A stretch of 64,000 bases of DNA from Microstegium vimineum (Eukaryota; Streptophyta; Magnoliopsida; Poales; Poaceae), in NCBI GenBank assembly GCA_022036555.1, contig CM039131.1, forward strand, positions 39,933,923-39,997,922, in the 5' to 3' direction. The notes beneath the pieces were generated by a model that saw nothing but the letters and a program-made list of their open reading frames with translations, ran no database searches and was not told the origin of the DNA. The first letter of the stretch is position 1, and every line of letters starts with the position of its first letter. The position numbers were made by a program, and so were the translations under genes. Shown here one piece after another: positions 36,655 through 47,600 of the stretch.

Positions 36655-37135
36655 TCCTGCGCGCCCTCCGGACGCACTTTACACAGGGGGTCCGGACCAT
36701 CAACCGTGTCCGGACCCTTCACAAGCCGAGAGCTCAACTATCTGTCTGACACTCCGGACGCAGCCTCCGGACGCGCATAACGCGCCATCCGAACCATGCC
36801 GTATGCGTCCGGTCGAGCCTCCATTCAAATGGCCAGATTCCTGCTCGCGCCACAACTCGCCACGTGTCTCCGGAAGCGCCTGTTCACAGGGTCCGGAGCC
36901 ACTGTTCATCGGGTCCGGAAATATTTTCCAGACAAACCCCTACGTTCGGATCTTCCCACCAGAGAGCAACAGAGAGCGCCAGCACTCCGGATGCTTGTTC
37001 GGAGCCTCTGTCCGGACCTTCTTCAGCGTCCGGCCTCCTTCACACAACAACAGCAGCCCTAGGGTTTGCTTTCGGACGAGCACGCCTTAGTCCGGACAGC
37101 AGAGACCCCAGCATCCGGATCTAGCGTCCGGACTG
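36655..37135. repeat. Cluster of TCCGG motifs in the Sirevirus LTR
   Basis: TCCGG, mostly as TCCGGA or GTCCGGAC, occurs about 15 times within 480 bases in an LTR that otherwise has few. It lies near the TATA box at about 36605, in the part expected to be upstream of transcription on the minus strand. Confidence 0.7.
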
Positions 37136-37623
37136 CTTTCCTGTGCTAAACTTCACCACCAACTTCTCCCAAGCTTCCAAGGGCTAACACTAAGTGATCT
37201 CAACACTTGTGCACGTGTGTTAGCTTTTAGTTCACATTTATCTTGGAATTAGTTGGTTGTTCTCACTAGTTCAATTGATTTTATATGCAATGCAAAGAAC
37301 CTAGTGGCACATGATAACCGTAATCAAACACGAGAGCTCCCTCCTTGATAGTATGGCTATCTATCCTAAAAGTGATCACACCCTCTATGGTGTCTTGATC
37401 ACCAAACCGAAAATGAATTCTTATTTCACCTTTGCCTTGAATCCTTTTCCATTTTCCTTTGCACCACCATGCAAGAGCCTTGCCATCATCACATTTGATC
37501 CATTAGCTCCATCACATGGCATGTACCAACCTATCTCATGATTCACACTTAGAGATCCAAGGTTAGTACTTAGGTAGGTTTCATCAATTACTCAAAACCA
37601 AACACATGGGGTCTCAATCTCCC

Positions 37624-37634
37624 CCTTTTTGGTA
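37624..37634 (-). other. Polypurine tract of the Sirevirus
   Basis: TCTCCCCCTTTTT on the plus strand reads AAAAAGGGGGAGA on the minus strand, about 20 bases from the LTR border. It would prime plus-strand DNA synthesis. Confidence 0.6.
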
Positions 37635-38159
37635 ATTGATGACAACCTTTCCATAAAGATATGAAATATAATCATTTTAAACTTGAGTAGCTTGTCCAAG
37701 CATTTTGATCAAAGATTTTAAATTTTGGACAAGTCACACAAATTCGGTTTGGTAGTTATTAGATCCCCCTACATATGTGCTTATAGAGTTTGGTTCAAGT
37801 TGGCACATATGCATAGATAGACAATGTGGGAGAGTAAATAGCTACCAAATGATGCTAAGGTTTAAGAGTAGACCTTTGAAGCGTGATACCATCGGAGTGT
37901 AGAATTAGAATCACCCTTAGCACCATGATAAGCTAGAGATCAAGTCAAAGCTACAAACCCCGTGAGATCAACATTAAGAGCAAGATTTCTAGATACCACT
38001 TGAAAAGTACACCCATCTAGCTTACCATCCTATGCATGCTAGTTGTTCAATCATCATTCAATTTGTATCACTAGCAAGCACCATACAAGCATAAATATTT
38101 GAATTTAAGTACTTGTGCAACAATACATATGAGGATGCAAGCACTCAAATGCAACAAGG

Positions 38160-38375
38160 TGTTCATGAGCTTGCCCCCCCTATTTGTGTGTTCTTTTCAA
38201 AAAGATTTTTCATTTTCTCCCCTTTTTCTTTCAATTTCTCCCCCTATGTCATATATCTTTTGATTCTCCCCCTTTGGTCAATTTTACATCTCTTTCACAA
38301 TTTCTCCCCCTTTGTCATCCAATTGACACAAAATGGTGGGACCAATTATAGAAATTCAAGTTTTACTCCCCCTTA
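38160..38375 (-). repeat. Repeated polypurine motifs of the Sirevirus
   Basis: Five or six copies of AGGGGGAGAA-like motifs (CTCCCCCT on the plus strand) lie within about 200 bases, besides the tract at the LTR. Multiplied polypurine tracts in this part are a known mark of Sireviruses. Confidence 0.8.
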
Positions 38376-38777
38376 GAGTGAGATAGGGTGAAAGATTGTT
38401 TTCAACTTGGTTTGAAATAAGCTAATTGCCCAAGATATTTAATTCGGTTTAAACCATAGACAAGCTTGTTCACACATGCAAGGATGGTTATCTTGCCTAT
38501 GTTGAATTAAACACTTAAGCTCATAGACATAGATCAAACACTAGGATTGCAAGCCCATCAACATGTCATCTGCTACCACTAGATCATATCAAGTCATAGA
38601 AGCAATAGTGGTACCATATAAGCATCAAATTCATTTTGGTTTTCATAAATGAGCCTAGAAGCATGAGTGATGTCTATATGCTCTACACAAGTCCTAGCAA
38701 AGTGTGCATGGATGCTCTCAAATCAACTTGTACCTTGCTTTGTTGGAGTAGAGGCATGTCATGTAAGTGGGGGTGGA

Positions 38778-40902
38778 TCAACTCATGTTGGAGAAGTCAA
38801 GTATGTTCAACTTATTTCTTAGCTTGCAAAACCTCTTTTCATCTAGTGGCTTGGTGAAGATATCGACCAATTGATCATTGGTGCCCACACTCTCTATTGA
38901 AATGTCCCCTTTCAATTGATGATCTCTAATGAAATGGTGGCGGACATCAATATGCTTTGTTTTTGAGTGTTGAACCGGATTGTTGGTTAGCTTGATTGCA
39001 CTTTCATTATCACATAGCAATGACACCTTCTTGAATTTGACCCCAAAGTCATTCAAAGTAGCTTTCATCCAAAGTATTTGTGCACAACAACTCCCCGCAC
39101 TAATGTATTCGGCTTTGGCGGTAGAGAGTGCCACACTATTTTGCTTCTTTGATGACCATGAGACAAGTGATCTTCCAAGAAATTGACATGTGCCCGATGT
39201 GCTTTTCCTTTCTATCTTGTAACCCGCATAATCTAAGTCGGAGCATCCAATTAACTCAAAGTTTGATCCTTTGGGATACCACAACCCAACATTTGGTGTA
39301 TGCTTAAAATATCTCAATATCCTCTTTGTGGACTTCAAATGACTCTCTCTAGGAGATGCTTGAAATCTTGCACACATACATACACTAAACATGACATCCG
39401 ATCTTGATGCGGTCACATAGAGTAGGCTATTAATCATTGATCTATATACCTTTTGATCTACCATGTTGCCACTAGCATCACTATCCAAGTTACCATTTGT
39501 TCCCATTGGTGTGCTAATTGACTTTGCTTCATCTAGGTTGAACTTCTTGAGCATGTCCTTGATATACTTGCCTTGACTTACAAATGTGCCATTCTTCATT
39601 TGCTTGACTTGAAGACTAAGGAAGTAACTAAGCTCTCCAAGCATATACATCTCAAACTCATTAGCCATCATATTGCCAAACTCCTCACAAAATTCTTGAT
39701 TGGTTGATCCAAAGATAATGTCATCCACATAGATTTGCAACACAAACAAGTCCTTGCCAATCTTCTTGGTGAAGAGGGTAGTGTCAACCTTGCCCATAAT
39801 GAATCCCTTAGAGAGGAGAAAGTCCCTCAACCTCTCATACCATGCTCTAGGTGCTTGTTTCAAACCATACAATGCCTTTCTTAGCTTGTACACATGGTTG
39901 GGTTTCTGTCATCTTCAAAACCGGGTGGTTGTTCAACATATACCAATTCATTGATATATCCATTGAGAAATGCACTTTTCACATCCATTTGATAGAGCTT
40001 GATGTTGTGAGCACAAGCATAAGCCAACAGAATCCTTATTGCTTCTAGCCTTGCCACCGGTGCATATGCTTCTCCAAAGTCAAGACCCTCTACTTGAGTG
40101 TACCCTTGTGCAACTAGTCTTGCTTTGTTCCTCACCACTATGCCATCTTGATCTTGTTTGTTGCGAAAGACCCATCTTGTGCCAATAACATTGTGGTTAT
40201 TTGGTCTCTCAACTAGTTCCTAAAGTTGATTTCTAGTGAAGTTGTTGAGCTCTTCATGCATAGCATTCACCCAATCAATATCTTGCAAAGCTTCTTCAAT
40301 CTTGGTTGGCTCAATGGATGACACAAAGGAGTAATGTTCACAAAATGAAGCCAATCTTGATCTTGTTTGCACACCTCTAGTGATATCTCCAATGATATGA
40401 TCCAAAGGATGATCCCTTGCAATAGATGTCGGTTGGAGAGTTAGAAGTTGATTGCTTGTACTTGGTTGGTCATTGGATTGAGATGATGAACTAGCCTCTT
40501 GTTGATCTTGAGTTGGAGAGGATGAACTAGCTTGATTGTCATTTGATTGCTCATTGGATGGAGCATGCACTAGATAGTCATTGTCTTGCTCTTCATCCAC
40601 TTGCATCGGCCTAATATCCCCAATATCCATATTCTTCATTGCTTTGGCCAATGGTTCACCTCTCACATCATTATGATTGTCACTTTCATATTGAGAGCCT
40701 TGTGTTTCATCAAACTCCACATCATGTACCTCCTCAACTATGCCATGAGTAAGATTCCATACTCTATATGCTTTGCTTGTAGTTGAGTAACCAAGTAGAA
40801 AGCCTTCATCACATTTCTTCTCAAATTTGCTCAATCTTGCACCTTTCTTCAAGATATAGCACTTGCAACCAAACACTCTAAAGTATGCAATATTTGGCTT
40901 TC
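38778..40902 (-). pseudogene. Sirevirus pol fragment: integrase end, reverse transcriptase, RNase H
   Basis: From the high end: integrase C-part (VFGCKCYILKKGARLSKFE), a Ser/Gln/Asp-rich linker, then reverse transcriptase with KARLVAQGYTQ, the first Asp in MDVKSAFLNG and the catalytic YVDD in QIYVDDIIFGS. Copia RNase H follows (CSDLDYAG; ALSTAKAEYISA; CDNESAI; DVRHHFIRD). The fragment ends with a normal stop at 38778. Breaks are a TAG at 40218-40220, a frameshift near 39895, and truncation at 40902 by the Tekay-like insertion. Confidence 0.9.
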
Positions 40903-41387
40903 TGTGACACCTTGTGTCAAGCTTGCATTAGGATCATCATTAACCACTAAGCACAAGCATTTCATTGCATTCATGTTTGCATATGCTATCATTTCATGTG
41001 TGTGTTATAATGTTTTGAAACTAGAATTAAATAGGTGTTTGTGCTCAAACTTGTGATCAACCTGTTTAGCAAAACCTTGCTATGCTTAGAGTAAAGTATG
41101 GTTTGCTTTATGTTTATTTACCCTGCTTAATTTTATCTGTTAAAGAATTAAAGCAATTCTTTTCCTAATTAGTTTAAATAAGTTTTTAATCCTCAACTCT
41201 TGAACTAATGGTTTTCAGAATTTATGATCTACATGAAAAAGGTAGAGAATAATATTATGAACAACTTTGGTTTAAGTGTCAAAACTTAGTTTGGAGTTTT
41301 TGAAACTATTTTGAAGCAAGTTCAGTTTGAATCAAATAAAATAAAATGGAAAAAGGAAATCAAACTGGAACGGGCGGAGTTACCGCT
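40903..41387 (+). mobile_element. 5' LTR of the Tekay-like element, first segment
   Basis: It starts TGTGACACCTTGTGTCAAGC and continues to the Tat-2 target site CCGCT (41383-41387). It rejoins at 57514. No gene in it. Confidence 0.75.
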
Positions 41388-42778
41388 TGTCGGTGTTATG
41401 ACCCGGGGGTCAAGACCACCAACTAGTAAATTTGTATATTGCGTGCTCCCTCTCCCAGATGTGATGCAAGAAGGACACAAGATTTATCCTGGTTCGGGCA
41501 AAGAAGGTCCTACGTCCAGCGGGGGAAGATGACTTGTATTATCTCGCACCCAAAGTGCTCGTACAGGGGGGGGTACAAGCTGAGTTACACGGGGTTGCTC
41601 AGGGTGAGCTGATGCCTAAGGCTAGCCCGACTACCCTAGGTGGTTGGTTTATTGCTCGAGGGGTCGATCGAGCAACGGGGTGTGTGGAGTGTGAGGATCA
41701 GAGCTAAAGTCTGAGTCCGTAGTGTTCGAAAGAAAGGATTGGATCAGAATCGGAAGAAGATCCCTTTCTTCTATCTCGGCGCCCCCTTTTATAGACCAAG
41801 GGGAGGCCCGAGGGTACAGGGTCCTAAACTGTTGTAGCATGGGCGGCGTGTCCGTGGCATAGTGCTGGTGAAAGGACGTCGAGCACTGTGGCGGCATGGC
41901 CTTCCCGTCCTTCCGGCGTTCCAGGGCGTGGTGGCAGTAGAAGTCGTCGCGGCACGTCGCGACACAGCTTCCGTAGGCGGGCGCGAACCCCACAGCTGAA
42001 GCGGGACGGGGTGGATGGGACGGGCCCCATACCGAAGTTGTTGGAGGGAGGGGTCGAGCTCCTCGGTCGAGGGAGAGGTCGAGCCCTGCGTGGCTCTGTC
42101 GTATCCCTGAAGTCGTCATCGAGGGCTATACTGTTCACGTCTCAAGGGGTGCTTCTGGAGTCCGTACTTGCGGCGTGGTTACAGTGACAGCACAGCTGAC
42201 AGGAGTCAGGGACATGGCAGAGAGTTGATGGATTTGACTGCGGTCGTGGGCGCCCATGGCGTTAGGTGGATTTACTTTAACCCATGCCGGGAGCAGTTGT
42301 GCTGATCGAGCTTCCCGCCCGGGGGTCGTTCGTTCGACCCCTGGTCCGTCACTTGGCATCGAGGTAGGGTCGGAGTAGAGGTGGAGTTGGAGGGATCGAG
42401 GTAGGGGCCGAGTGGTCGTTCGTTCGACCCTCGATCCGTCATTTGACGTCGAGGTGGAGGCGGAGGGGTTGTTTGTCCGGCCCCTCGTCCGTCTTTCGGC
42501 GTCGAGGTGGAGGCGGAGGGGTCGTTCGTCCGACCCCTCGTCCGTCATTCGGCGTCGAGGTGGAGGCGGAGGGGTCGTTCGTTCGACCCCTCGTCCGTCT
42601 CTTTCCCGAAGCAGGCCGGCCCACGACGGGTCGCTACGGCCGGTGCATAGGGCCTTTATGCGATGGTCCCTTCTTTGCTGGCTTGAGCGGTTGGTTGACT
42701 CCTGTCTTAAAAATTGTTGCTATGTTTAGCGTTAAATTATCGAAGGGTTTAGGGTACCCCTTACCTTCGTACTCGACA
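41388..42778 (-). mobile_element. 3' LTR of Tat-2
   Basis: 1391 bases, with TATA box at 41786-41793 (minus strand). It is shorter than the 5' LTR by 105 bases, explained almost wholly by two fewer 53-base repeat units. Confidence 0.95.
42415..42573. repeat. Three 53-base tandem units in the Tat-2 3' LTR
   Basis: Units start at 42415, 42468 and 42521, with a partial unit from 42574. Each begins GTCGTTCGT or GTTGTTTGT and ends GGTGGAGGCGGAGGG. Confidence 0.92.
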
Positions 42779-42789
42779 GTAGCCCCCGA
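42779..42789 (-). other. Polypurine tract of Tat-2
   Basis: GTAGCCCCCGA on the plus strand, hence TCGGGGGCTAC on the minus strand, directly next to the 3' LTR. Nearly the same sequence recurs at 42939-42950. Confidence 0.6.
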
Positions 42790-42791
42790 GG

Positions 42792-42983
42792 CCCAGAGGA
42801 GTGATTAACTCCTCTGGGGGCTATGATATGTGTTTTTTCGGGGGGGAGTAGGGATTATCCGGAGCTTCTGCCCTTGGCCTGCAGGGTTAGTAGGAGGTTC
42901 GATTCTCCGTGGGGTGCGCGCGAGCGCACCCCGCGGGGGTAGCCCCCGAGGCCCCAGAGGAGTGATTAAGAACTCCTCTGGGG
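42792..42983. repeat. Three strong hairpins beside the polypurine tract
   Basis: Perfect stems: 42792-42802 with 42808-42818 (loop GATTA); 42911-42919 with 42924-42932 (stem GGGGTGCGC); and 42952-42963 with 42972-42983 (stem CCCCAGAGGAGT). The first and third are copies of one block (about 42779-42832 and 42938-42997). Confidence 0.85.
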
Positions 42984-43097
42984 GCTATGATATGTTGTAT
43001 CGAGGGGATTTAAGGTTACCTGGAGACGTGACGCCCTACCAAGGGGTCAATCCCATTTGCCAGGTTACGAGCGTCCCTTTCCCTGAAAAGAGAGGTG

Positions 43098-44257
43098 CTC
43101 GAGGGCGGCTGTCGAACCCTACCGAGGGCCAGCCTTCGCTCCCTCGAGCATAACTAGAGGCAGAGCGCCCCTCCCGAGAGGTCAACTCTGTCTGCCAGGT
43201 CACGAGTGTTTTCGACCCTCTTTCGTCGTGGGGTGCCGTGCGTAGTCGGGCCCTCGAGCCCTCGAATCGCTAGGCCTTCACTACCTCATAGCGTCCTTCC
43301 CACGGATCCTTGCGTTCAGATTGTGGGGTGAAGAGCATCGTGCTATCCCCGTTAGGACAAGCCCGAAGTCCTCGGTGAGCTGGTGTCGGGCATGAGTCCA
43401 TTAGCAATGGTGCCCAGTACGGGTGAAAATCCGAGTGAGAACTCATGCCGCATTCGATAGGGGTCGATTAGCAGCCCGGAGGCGTTCTCATTAAGTAAGA
43501 CCGTATGGCTTACTAATCAAGACCGTATGGCTTACCAAGGTGCCAACCCCGTTCGATAGGAGTTGGTGGCTCGATGCCTCCCAGCGTAGGGATCCTTAGG
43601 TATTCCTTGGTTATGCCTCGGATATGTCCCAGGGGACCTCGAGAGTTTGTTCTCGAGCTAGGGGCACGCGCTTGGCCCCCCCAGGACATCCCTGACTCGC
43701 ATACTCGAGGGCGGCTGTCGAACCCCATTCGTGGGGCCAGCCTCCGCTCCCTCAAGATTTAGGGGGTGGACCGGAGTCCGGTAACCATGGGTCCTTCCTG
43801 ACCTCAGGTACTCGAGGGCGGCTGTTGAACCCTATGTAAAGGCCAGCCTTCGCTCCCTCAAGATTTGACGGATGGTTCGTCATCCGACGCTATCCTCCGA
43901 AGGAGGAGTCCTGCCTTGTGGAACGCCGAGGGGAAAAGCGAGTAGTTGTATTGAACTTGGGGACATACCTGTGCCTTTGCCCGTTGGGCTCGAGTCCTCG
44001 AGGGAGGCTGTCGAACCCTGTGTAAGGGCCAGCCTTTATCCCTTCAAGACCGGGGAGTGGACTGGAGTCGACGACCCGAGGTCCCCTCAGACCTCGGGTA
44101 CTCGAGGGGGGCTATCGAGCCCGTTCGTGGGCCGGCCTTTGTCCCCTCGAGATTTTGGGGGTGGACCGAAGTCCATAACCCGAGGTCATTTCTACCCTCG
44201 GGTACTCGAGGGTAGCTGTCGAACCCTCTTTTGAGGGCCAGCTCTCGCTGCCTCAAG
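43098..44257. repeat. Array of six imperfect palindromic repeats in Tat-2
   Basis: About 50-60-base units start with CTCGAGGG(C/G)GGCTGTCGAACCC and end with GGCCAGCCT...CCCTCAAG, so each can fold on itself. Copies begin near 43098, 43704, 43811, 43997, 44101 and 44205. They lie between the 3' LTR and the TATA box of the plus-strand gene. Between 43150 and 43700 no further copy or gene is seen. Confidence 0.8.
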
Positions 44258-44474
44258 ATTCCTTACCTCCGAAGATAACGCTTCCCGTTGCGCGCCTTTT
44301 TAAGAGACGTCCGTTTGGTCTCAATAGTGGCAGACGCAGGGCGGAGTGCGGTGTGTGGCCCGATGATGGGACTGGATGCCTTATCCTAGAGGAATATGAG
44401 GAAGGGGAGTACAGGCGTATTAAATGCGGAGATTCACTTGCCTGTTTACCGGATCCGTCCGTTGGCCTCCCGCT

Positions 44475-44482
44475 TATAAATA
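44475..44482 (+). promoter_or_regulatory. TATA box of the plus-strand gene in Tat-2
   Basis: TATAAATA lies 184 bases before the conserved ATG (44659), in the same setting as TATAAGTA at 21-28 in Tat-1. Confidence 0.65.
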
Positions 44483-44658
44483 CTGGAGGTGAGGAGTCCG
44501 CCGCTCCTTTCTCGCATTCGCCTTCCCTGCCTCCTTCTTCCCCCCCTGCCTTAGACGCCCTTTGAGTCGGACTTCTATGCACGCGAGAGAAAAGAGAGGG
44601 GAGATTGGGAACGTACCTTCCGCCCCCACACCCGAGCGGATTAGCCTTCCTGCTCCCA

Positions 44659-47600
44659 TGGCGAGGTACAACCTTGTCGGTCCCGATGACTGGCTCGCAT
44701 CTTCGGCGACCGCCGCGCGCCTAGGAGACCTGGTGGAGAGCGGCCTCCTCTGGCCTATTACTTCCGTCGACCGGCCGGAGTGGATGGTAGCGCCGCCGGA
44801 GCATGTCGAGCCCAATCCGCCGGAGGTCTACGTGGTGAGCTTCGAGGTCTTCCACCGGGCGCGGCTAGGCGCCCCTCCCTGCCGTCTTCTGCGCGCAATC
44901 CTCCACCACTACGGCGTGGAGATTCAACACCTCACCCCCAACGGCATCTGTTACGCGGCGGTCTTCGCCGCCGTGTGCGAAGGCTACCTCGGGATCGAGC
45001 CGCACTGGGATCTGTGGCTGCATCTCTTCGAGGCGAGCATCTTCCACGCGTCGGTCGGCAAAGGCACCCGCAAGACGGTCAGGGCCGGGTGCTGCAGTAT
45101 CGCCCTCAAGCGAGGGGATTGCTGGATCCTGGCGAAGCTTTCGTCGAGCCACTCCGGATGGCATTCCGGGTGGGTTTACTTGAGGAACGACGGCGGCCTG
45201 CTCCCCGCCTACATCGGGAGGACGATCGACGCGAAGCCCGACTGCTGGAGGTACGACGTCGCGCAGAAGAAGCAGCGCCGCCTCACCAACCTGCTGGACG
45301 CGGTCGAGCGTCTGAAGAAGGACGGACTTACGGCGGCGATCGTCGCGTCGGCTTTCCATCAGCGGCGGGTCGTCCCGCTGATGGCTCGTCCTCTGCGCCT
45401 CGACGAGATGTGCCCGGGGGTCAACCTTTCGGGGTGTCGCCTCCTGGGGGACGAGCTACCTCCCGAGAGGGTGGTCCGCCGCGTACGTCTCTTCTTCGCG
45501 GGCGGGTTCGAGGCCAAGAATGTCGCCAGGGTCCCCATGAGGCCGGACGAGGGATACGTCCAGCTAGTTGGGCTCCCTTCCTCTGTTAGTGTTTTTGTAT
45601 TTACCTTGTTCTCCTTCCTTGTTGCGACCTAACTGCCTTGCGTGCCCCAGGGGAATGTTACCTTCCGGGATTCGCCGCCGCCAGTGAAGGAGGAGCGGGG
45701 CGACTCCCAGGCGAGGCGCCTCTAGGCAGAGAAGGACAAGGACAAGGCCAAGAAGGCCCGGGAGAGGCAGGAGAGGGAGCAGCGCCGGGCCCGGTAGAGG
45801 CGGGACGGCCTTCCCGAGGAGGAATCGCCCTCGGAGGAGGAGGATGAGGAAGAGGAGGAGAGCAGCGACAGCGAGGTCGAGGAGGACTGGAGCGAGGAGG
45901 AACAAACGGCACCCGAACAGCAGAGGGCGGCCGTCGGGACCGGAGCAGGAGAGGGGTCGACGTCGAGGTCGGCCCCTACTGTTGAAGCCGAGCCGCGGGG
46001 GGAGCGCCCCGTGGCTCCTCAAGATGAAGTGCTGCGGGAGTCGCGCGGGCGGTCGTCGCGATCCCCGTCGGGGGGTCGATCGGGCACGCCCTCGGCGCCT
46101 GCCCGGTCGAGCGCTCGGGCACCGGGCCCGTCAGCGCAGGAGGAAACCGGCAGGGGGCCGACGGGAGCGTCGTCGGCCCCGGCCCAAGAGACGGCGCAGA
46201 GGGCGGCCTCGACCCCCGCTGCGGACCGCGGGAGGAGTGGCCCCCGACGCGTTCCTTTCAGGCCCTCGAGCGGCTCGAAGTCCGTCGGCCAGAGACGCAT
46301 GGCCCCGAAGGGGTAAGTTACTTTTCGGCTGATCGAGGGTACTTACTATGTTTTTCTTTTTGCTGCTGACGACTCTGCTTACCGTTACACATGGGTCTCT
46401 TTTTCAGGTCGACGAAGCGCTTGGCAGAGGACGCGTCCCTTGCCCCGGCCAAGAGGCTAAGGATAGGGGCCGCAGTCAAGGCGGCCGTCGAGGCTAGTCC
46501 CGCTGCTCCGTCCCCTTCGACGCTCACCCCCGAGGCGGCGTGGGCGGCCAGGGCCCGGGAGGCGATGGAGCGAGGGGCAGCGCAGGGTGCCTCGGCGCTG
46601 GCCCAGGCGGGAGAGGAGACGGGCCTACCCGCCCCTCCGGCGAGGGCCGCCGAAGTGGCAGGCGAAGCCGCGCCCGCCCACCCGTCGGAGGGAGGCGCAC
46701 CCAGCGCCTCGGAAGGCGCGGGGTCCGCGTCGACGACGGTCGTGACAGAGGGGGTCGAGCCCCAAGACGCCACCGAGATGGAGGTGGAGGGCGTAGCCTC
46801 CGCGGTCGAGGAGGAGAGCCTGGCTCGCCTGACGCCGGGGCGGTGGCCCGAGAGTCTCGCTTCGTTGGAGGCACGTCTGCGTCTCGAGCGCGAGGGCACG
46901 GCCGCTGTCGCATCTGAGGGCCCGTTGCCGACGCCGGAGGTCGAGGAGGGGGGTCGGGCCGAGCAGCCCGAGGCGGCACCCGCGACGGAGAAGGCGGGGA
47001 TGTTGATGACGTCCACTGCCGAAGAGGTGGCCGAGATGGTGGCCGAGCTGGTGGGCTTGGCGGAGGTGGCCGCTGTCTGGGCCCCTCGGGCGGAACCGGA
47101 GGTGGATCGGCCTCGCCTCGAGATCGGTGGGTCGTCGTCTCGAGGTAATTCGTATTCTGACTTGGTCAACCCGTAGCGGATTTGCGGTGCCAGGTACTAA
47201 TTGCTTTGTGTCTTTCACCGTGCAGGGCCGCTCTCCCGGCCAGGACTTCCCCTGCCCGGGGATGATGGCTCGACGGGGCCGTCAACGTCCTGGCAGGGTG
47301 GCTCCGAGGCCAGGCAAGCCCAGCAGGAGGGGTTTTCTCCCTTCTTTGCTTGGGCGGAGAAGGTGGAAAGCCGCGGGGGCGCTGGTGAGGTGCGCCGGGG
47401 TGTCATGCGGGAGGTCCAAGAGAGGATCGACCTCCGCAGCGCGTTCTGGGGGAAGGAGGTCCTCGAGCTGGCCGACCCTCGAGACCCCGGGCAAACCCTC
47501 CTCGAGCTGGACAACCAGGCCGAGCTGCACACGTGGGAGTACCTGGAGCAGTACCGGGCATGGTTCGAGCACTCGGTGCGCCTTGCCGCGGAGGTTGCTG

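Larger units (their letters stand above)
33471..37604 (-). mobile_element. 3' LTR of the Sirevirus, interrupted by a solo LTR
   Basis: On the plus strand it runs from TGAAAGGTCTAGATATGG to CTCAAAACCAAACA. Without the inserted solo LTR and one copy of its target duplication it is about 1.88 kb. On the minus strand TATATATG is at about 36605-36613, a likely TATA box. The right border is set by the polypurine tract that follows. The left border rests on the TG end and on similarity to other copia LTRs ending in CCTTTCA. Confidence 0.65.
33471..40902 (-). mobile_element. Sirevirus-type Ty1/copia retrotransposon, 3' part
   Basis: On the minus strand this is integrase end, reverse transcriptase, RNase H, a non-coding part with repeated polypurine motifs, and the 3' LTR. 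The internal coding part is cut at 40902 by the Tekay-like element. The rest of integrase, protease, gag and the 5' LTR should lie right of the window. Multiplied polypurine tracts and the reverse transcriptase sequence type fit Sireviruses (relatives of SIRE, Opie, Ji and Giepum). Confidence 0.85.
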
